Below, piece by piece: positions 58,212-64,000 of a stretch of 64,000 nt of DNA. This stretch comes from Sphagnum compactum (Eukaryota > Bryophyta > Sphagnopsida > Sphagnales): positions 1-64,000 of the forward strand of contig OZ234498.1 of the NCBI GenBank assembly GCA_965153455.1, given 5' to 3'. The notes under the pieces are model-generated. The model ran no database searches, was not told the DNA's origin, and was given only the letters and a program-made list of their open reading frames with translations. Within the stretch, counting starts at the first letter, position 1; the number at the start of each line of letters is the position of its first letter. The translations under genes and the position numbers were made by a program.

Positions 58212-59335
58212 GTGGATTGGGAGCTCAAGGATTGGGAATCTATAACCCTCGCGTACCCAACTTCACATGAGAATTGTTGTAGCAGCAATAGCTTGCCAGA
58301 GACAGTAATGGTTTCTGCTGCAGTGGTGAAGTCGGAGCCACTAGCCGAAGTGGAGGAAAGTGAGGAGGAGGAAGAGGAGGTGGTTCATCAAGCTCCTGAG
58401 CAGCAGTAGCAGCTCTTCTCAAGCTTGGGCTTAAACTCGGCAGACGTAGCAACGGCAGCAGCACCACGGAGAAGAACGAGAAGGAGAAAGAAGTTTCGCA
58501 AGGATCTCGTTCAACAACAACTCCTACTGCCGCCATTGCTCCTCCTCCGGCAGCAGTAGCAGTAGCAGCAGGTTCTTCTTCTTCTTCACCTCCTTCCACC
58601 AAGAAGCAGCGGCTGACGTCTCCCTCTTCAACGACAGCAGGAGGAGGAGGAAACCAAAACCCTGCTCCTCCTTGTCGTTGTCAAGTGGAAGGATGCACAG
58701 CTAACCTAAGCTCTGCCAAAGACTATCACCGAAGACACAAAGTTTGTGAGATGCATTCCAAAGCTTCCAAAGCCATAGCTGCCGGATGTGAACAACGCTT
58801 CTGTCAACAATGCTCCCGGTTAGCTTCCCATACCCCACCCATACCCATACATCAACAGCAATAGCAGCAGCTACAGTAGTATTGCTCCGGAGGCAGTCGA
58901 CTGACTGACGGACAGATTCACTCACTCACTCCCTTGCATGTTGTGGGTCTTTTGTCTTTCTCTGTTGTCTGCAGGTTTCATGTGTTGACAGAGTTTGATG
59001 AAATCAAGCACAGCTGTCGAAGAAGACTTGCAGGACACAATGAACGGCGGCACAAACCTCACCCCGAGTCTTCTTCTGCTGCTGCAGCTGCGGCTGCGAT
59101 CGACCTCTCTTTCAACTGTCGAATCTCTTCACCAATGCGCAGCACCGATGCCTTCCATATCCACGGAACAGCTGCAGATTCTCTCACTCTTGATGGTACA
59201 GCAGCAGAGATACACCTAACCCTGTACCCAACCCTTTGCATTCCCACCAGCATACCAACCTCACTGGCTCACATCCTTGTACCTCTGAATGCTACTATCA
59301 GGCACCCATTTGTTGTATCCACAAGAATGATTTGA
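58212..59335 (+). pseudogene. SPL: SBP-box (SPL) transcription factor, damaged
   Basis: SPL proteins are plant-specific transcription factors that bind GTAC-core sites through the SBP domain. The N-terminus VDWELKDWE matches the usual MDW.LK.WE start, but the first codon is GTG and no upstream ATG is in frame after the stop at 58152. Residues run to a TAG at 58407 in a CAG-rich tract; the coherent frame then resumes two phases away (KLGLKLGRR.., Ser/Pro-rich linker). The SBP domain is complete: [20 protein letters not shown] to [11 protein letters not shown], a GT-AG intron (58819-58974) at the conserved position, then RFHVLTEFDEIKHSCRRRL and HNERRHKP, so both zinc-binding sets and the nuclear signal are present. 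The frame ends in TGA at 59333, 26 bp before the LDL3 exon. No miR156 site was seen. Either a pseudogene or a gene fragment with an alternative start. Confidence 0.75.
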
Positions 59336-59360
59336 GCATTTCTTTGTCACCGAATTACAG

Positions 59361-61065
59361 AATTATCTTTGTACCAAAAAACTGCATCTGTCACTGTAAC
59401 AGAAATTGCCTATAGTGTAAAAGAGGGGAAGATCAAAGGAGATGTGAGGCGGGAGGTTAAGGTTGTGACTTCATGTGGGGATGAATTTGAAGGTGATGCG
59501 GTTTTAGTCACTGTTCCATTGGGCTGTTTGAAGGCAGAAACCATCCGCTTTGAACCCCAACTTCCTGACTGGAAACTTGCCTCCATCGAGCGTCTTGGGT
59601 TTGGACTTCTGAATAAAGTTGTCATGGAGTTTACTGTCCCATGCTGGGATGAAACTGTTGACTATTTTGGTGCAGCTGCTGAGTGCACAGAATTGAGAGG
59701 TCGATGCTTTATGTTTTGGAATTTGAAGAGAACCGGTGGTGCTCCGATTTTGTTAGCCCTTGTGGTTGGAAAAGCAGCATATGAGGTTGAGCATCAAGAG
59801 AGTTCTGATCTTATCGAGCACGCCCTTATCATATTGAGGAAGCTCTTTGGGGAGACTGCAGTTCCCAACCCAATAGCATCTGTTGTAACCAATTGGGGCT
59901 TAGATCCCTTCAGTCGAGGAGCCTACTCTTATGTGGCTTTGGGGGCATTGGGTGAGGATTATGATATTCTTGCGAGGCCTGTGGATAACTGTGTTTTCTT
60001 TGCTGGGGAGGCAACTTGTAAGCTAAACCCAGATACAATTGGGGGTGCCATGATGAGTGGGCTTCGAGAGGCAGTTAGGATTGTGGACATCCTTGAGAAT
60101 CGTGGACATACAATTGCCGAGGCTGAAGCTTTAGCAGCTGCTCAGCGCCAGTCAGATAGTGAGAGAAATGAGGTACAACACTTAATGACAAGAAAATCTC
60201 TCATCTTTTGTGCCTCTTTTTTTGACTGCAATGTCAGCTTTTGAAGTTGAAATAAGTCACTGTTTGTATAGGGTAGGGTGCAACTAGTGCATTATCATAG
60301 CAGGTGTGGTGAAAACTGTCCAATTATTGGTGTATGCCACCAATTAGTTTATGCAGTGTAAATAGCATCTCTGTGAGGTGTAGGATGAAGTTGTATGAAT
60401 GCTTCAGGTTCGGGATATGGTCAAAAGGCTAGCAGCAGGTGAGCTTTCAAATGTACTAAGGGGGGACACAGTTCTGGGTGAGGGTGAACAAGGCCCACTG
60501 AGCCGTGCAGATTTAGTGAAAGACATGTTTGGGAATGCCAAGACCACAACTGGACGTCTTTTGCTGATCAAAGAGATGCTTCAATTGCCTGAAACTTCTC
60601 TGAAGGGCTTTGCTGGCACAAAGTCTGGTCTCGCTGTCCTCAATAACTGGATTTTGGTATGTTTTTGTTTAAGGATCACAAAATGAGCTTTTCTTTTTCT
60701 GACTGGGCCCTGGCTGGCAACTCTTCATGCGTGGGCAATTATAAATGTGTATCATAGTAACTGTTTTCTAACATATGGGTTTACATTTTGTTCTCCTGGG
60801 TGCAAGCTCACATCAGTTCTTGTCGATAGTTTTCTGGTGGATTGGGTGTGAGGATTCTCCCATGTCCATGTCAGGAAACTCCTATGCCGAACAGCCCCTA
60901 AATCAACAACTTGGAATCCTCTTGCTTCTGCTCTATAATGTGACACGGAGTGGCATGGGTGAGCTTCACAGGACTCGATGGGGAAAGATGGAACACAGCT
61001 TCTCCGGCACTGTGTGCGCCTGCTTCTTGTTGTGGCCACTGACCTGCTTTCTATCCGACAATCTG
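59361..61065 (+). pseudogene. LDL3: LDL3-type lysine-specific histone demethylase, internal fragment
   Basis: LDL3 belongs to the FAD-dependent LSD1-like amine oxidases that demethylate histone H3 lysine 4. Three exons in phase: 59361-60172, 60408-60656 and 60972-61065, with GT-AG introns. They encode the C-terminal half of the amine oxidase domain (DAVLVTVPLGCLKAE; RLGFGLLNKVV; FFAGEATCKLNPDT, the FAD-contacting motif near the end; GGAMMSGLREAVRI), then the LDL3-specific tail (LNNWIL / DSMGKDGTQLLRHCVRLL). All three are free of stops. The N-terminal SWIRM and FAD-binding exons are missing, replaced by SPL sequence, and after the last donor at 61065 the next exon is missing: the 335-bp satellite begins at 61205. 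So this is a recent DNA-level fragment with introns kept. A chimeric transcript with the SPL part is possible. Confidence 0.85.
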
Positions 61066-61204
61066 GTACCCATCACCTATGGCCATGTGGTTATGGGCTT
61101 TCCTTCCTGAGTTTTGGTCTGTTGGCTTTCCTTCCAAGTCCTGTGTGGTTTCTGTGCTGTCCATTGACCCACTCTGGAGTAGTGAATAATTTTCACTTCC
61201 TACA

Positions 61205-64000
61205 CTCAGTTTGGTTCGAATTGCAGCTGAGGATCTTGTTTTGAACCCGGATTCGGATATCAGACTGCAGCTTGAATGAGGACACTAGTGATGTTTTCGA
61301 TTTGCTAACGTATCATGAGTGCTTGTCAACATCTTTATTGAGTCTTCAGATTGCTGCCAGAATGATGCAGGACAAATGCTGGATGCAGATTTTGTATAGT
61401 TGTTCCTGGACATTTTTTGTGGAGAGATTATGGTATACTTGTCCATATTACTTTTGTTTTTTCAAAAGCTCCGGCCTTTTACTTCTGCTTCTAGAACCAA
61501 CACTCAGTTTGGTTCGAGTTTTGCCTCTAGACTCAAGACTAAGTTTGGTTCGGGTTGCAGCTGCGAATCTTGTTTGGAACTCGGATTTGGATACCAGACT
61601 GCAGCTTGAATGAGGACCCTAGTGATGTTTCGGATTGGCTAATGTATCATGAGTGCTTGTCAACATCTTTATTGAGTCTTCAGATTGCTGCGAGAATAAT
61701 GTAAGAGAATTCATGCAGGGTGCACATTTTGTATAGCTGTTTGTGGACATTATTTGTGGAGAGATTATGGTGTACTTTTCCATACTACTTTTGTTTTTTC
61801 AAAAGCTCCGGCCTTCTACTTCTGCTTCTGGAACCAACACTGAGTCTGGTTCGAGTTCTACCTCTAGGCTTAGGACTAAGTTTGGTTCGGGTTGCAGCTG
61901 CGGATCTTGTTGGGAACCTGGATTCGGATATTAGACTGCAGCTCGAATGAGGACCCTAGTGATTTTTTGGATTGGCTAATGTATCATGAATGCTTGTCAA
62001 CATCTTTATTGAGTCTCAGGTTGCTGCCAGAATAATGCAAGAGAAATGCAGGATGCAGATTTTGTATAGCTGTTTGTGGACATTTTTTGTGGAGAGGTTA
62101 TGGTATACTTGTCCATACTACATTTGTTTTTTCAAAAGCTCTAGCCTTCTGACTTCTGCTTCTAGAACCAACGCTAAGTTTGGTTCGAGTTCTGCCTCTA
62201 GACTCAAGACTAAGTTTGGTTCGGGTTGTAGCTGCGGATCTTGTTTGGAACCCGGATTTGGATACCAGACTGCAGCTTGAATGAGGACCCTCGTGATGTT
62301 TCGGATTGGCTAATGTATCATGAGTGCTTGTCAACATCTTTATTGAGTCTTCAGATTGCTGCGAGAATAATGCAAGAGAATTAATGCAGGGTGCAGATTT
62401 TGTATAGTTGTTTGTGGACATTTTTTGTGGAGAGATTATGGTGTACTTTTTCCATACTACTTTTGTTTTTTCAAAAGCTTCGGCCTTTTACTTCTGTTTC
62501 TAGAACCAACACTCAGTCTGGTTCGAGTTCTGCTTCTAGACTCAAGACTAAGTTCGGTTCGGGTTGCAGATGCGAATCTTGTTTGGAACCCAGATTCGGA
62601 TATCAGACTGCAGCTCGAATGAGGACCTTAGTGATGTTTTGGATTGGCTAATGTATCATGAGTGCTTGTCAACATCTTTATAGAGTCTCAGGTTGCTGCC
62701 AGAATAATGCAAGAGAAATACAGGATCCAGATTTTGTATAGCTGTTTGTGGACATTTTTTGTGGAGAGATTATGGTATACTTGTCCATACTACATTTGTT
62801 TTTTCAAAAGCTCCGGCCTTTGACTTCTGCTTCTACCACTAACACTGAGTTTGGTTCGAGTTCTGCCTCTAGACTCAAGACTAAGTTGGGTTCGGGTTGT
62901 AGCTGCGAATCTTGTTTTGAACCCGGATTTACATATCAGACTGCAGCTTGAATGAGGACCCTCGTGATGTTTCGGATTGGCTAGTGTATCATGAGTGCTT
63001 GTCAACATCTTTATTGAGTGTTCAGATTGCTGCCAGAATAATGCAAGAGAATTAATGCAGGATGGAGATTTTGTATAGTTGTTTGTGGACATTTTTTTGT
63101 GGAGAGATTATGGTGCCCTTTTTCCATACTACTTTTGTTTTTCGAAAAGCTCCGGCCTTTTACTTCTGCTTCTAGAACCAACACTCAGTCTGGTTCGAGT
63201 TCTGCTTCTAGACTCAAGACTAAGTTGGGTTCAGGTTGCAGCTGCGGATCTTGTTTGGAACCCAGATTCGGATATCAAATTGCAGCTTGAATGGGGACTC
63301 TACGGATGATTTGGATTCGCTAATGTATCATGAGTGCTTGTGAACATCTTTATTGAGTCTTCAGATTGCTGCCAGAATAATGCAAGAGAATTAATGTAGG
63401 ATGCAGATTTTGTAGAGATGTCTGTGGACATTTTTTGCGGAGAGATTATGGTATACTTGTCCGTACTACTTTTGTTTTTTCAAAAGCTCCGGCCTTTCAC
63501 TTCTGCTTCTAGAACCAACACTGAGTTTGGCTCAAGTTATGCTTCGAGACTCAAGAGTAAATTTGGTTCGGGTTGCAGCTGCGAATCTTGTTTCGAACCC
63601 GGATTCGGATATCAGACTGCAGCTCGAATGAGGACACTACTAATGTTTTGGATTCGCTGATGTATCATGAGTGCTTGTCAACATCTTTATCGAGTCTTCG
63701 GATTGCTGCCAGAATAATGCAAGAGAAATGCAGGGTGCAGATTTTGTAAAGCTGTTCGTGGACATTTTTTGTGAAGAGATTATGGTACACTTGTCCATAC
63801 TACATTTGTTTTTTCGAAAGCTCCGGCCTTTTTCCTTCTGCTTCTAGAACGAACATTAAGTTTTGTTCGAGTTCTACTTCTAAACGCAAGAATAAGTTTG
63901 GTTCGGGTTGCAGCTGCAGATCTTGTTTTCAACCCGGATTTGGATATCAGACTGCAGCTTGAATGGGGACTCTACGGATGATTTGGATTCGCTAATGCAT
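61205..64000 (+). repeat. 335-bp satellite array, second block (runs off the window)
   Basis: Begins abruptly inside a unit (ACACTCAGTTTGGTTCGAA). From about 61212 to 63690 it matches 30208-32690 at a constant offset of 31,004 bp with few differences; beyond that the offset falls to about 30,669, a loss of one 335-bp unit. At least eight copies, continuing past the right edge. Confidence 0.95.

Noticed and set aside
1-64000. tRNA, rRNA or snRNA genes; retrotransposon reverse transcriptase or integrase
   Set aside because: None recognised by eye on either strand; a tRNAscan, Rfam or RT-profile search would be needed to exclude them.

Overview
The window reads as nuclear DNA of a land plant. 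It holds pieces of plant gene families: an SBP-box (SPL) transcription factor with a complete SBP domain, an LDL3-type histone demethylase, the first exon of RAPTOR, PHO1-type SPX/EXS phosphate-transporter exons and an ABCG half-transporter fragment. Spliceosomal introns and telomeric TTTAGGG/CCCTAAA repeats fit this. A TET/JBP-like dioxygenase gene and a fungal-type OrsD/RecQ helicase argue, by inference only, for a non-seed plant (bryophyte, lycophyte or fern).

Layout. 1-3.4 kb: repeats, including a telomeric palindrome and a run of small hairpins. 3.4-4.2 kb: a small gene of unknown function with TATA box, 5'-UTR intron and 154-codon ORF. 5-7.5 kb: a 390-bp tandem array broken by a 576-bp insertion with a 12-bp target duplication. 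7.7-9.1 kb, minus strand: RAPTOR exon 1 and one unassigned exon. 10-22 kb: AT-rich DNA and dispersed repeats, no gene recognised. 22.3-27.1 kb: a GC-rich 4.77-kb reading frame, closed only by in-frame stops, joining C2H2/OrsD-like zinc fingers, a tyrosine-recombinase-like domain, a RecQ-like helicase and a zinc knuckle. 27.5-33.6 kb: tandem repeats (about 850-bp and 335-bp units). 33.6-35.2 kb and 46.5-48.5 kb: two overlapping pieces of one PHO1-like gene. 36.3-42.8 kb and 49-50.3 kb: nested copies of small elements with a 3' hairpin. 42.9-45 kb: minisatellite, interstitial telomere and a pyrimidine-rich satellite. 51.4-54.2 kb: duplicated segments and orphan exons. 54.5-56.1 kb: an intact-looking four-exon TET/JBP-like dioxygenase gene. 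57.9-61.1 kb: fragments of ABCG, SPL and LDL3 in one orientation with introns kept. 61.2-64 kb: a second 335-bp array that matches the first at a constant offset of 31,004 bp.

The genes do not form a pathway. The region looks like a repeat-rich, possibly formerly subtelomeric landscape that has collected mobile elements and gene fragments at the DNA level. Best candidates for functional genes are the small gene at 3.7 kb and the dioxygenase gene at 54.5 kb. The most unusual object is the recombinase-helicase frame at 22.3-27.1 kb.
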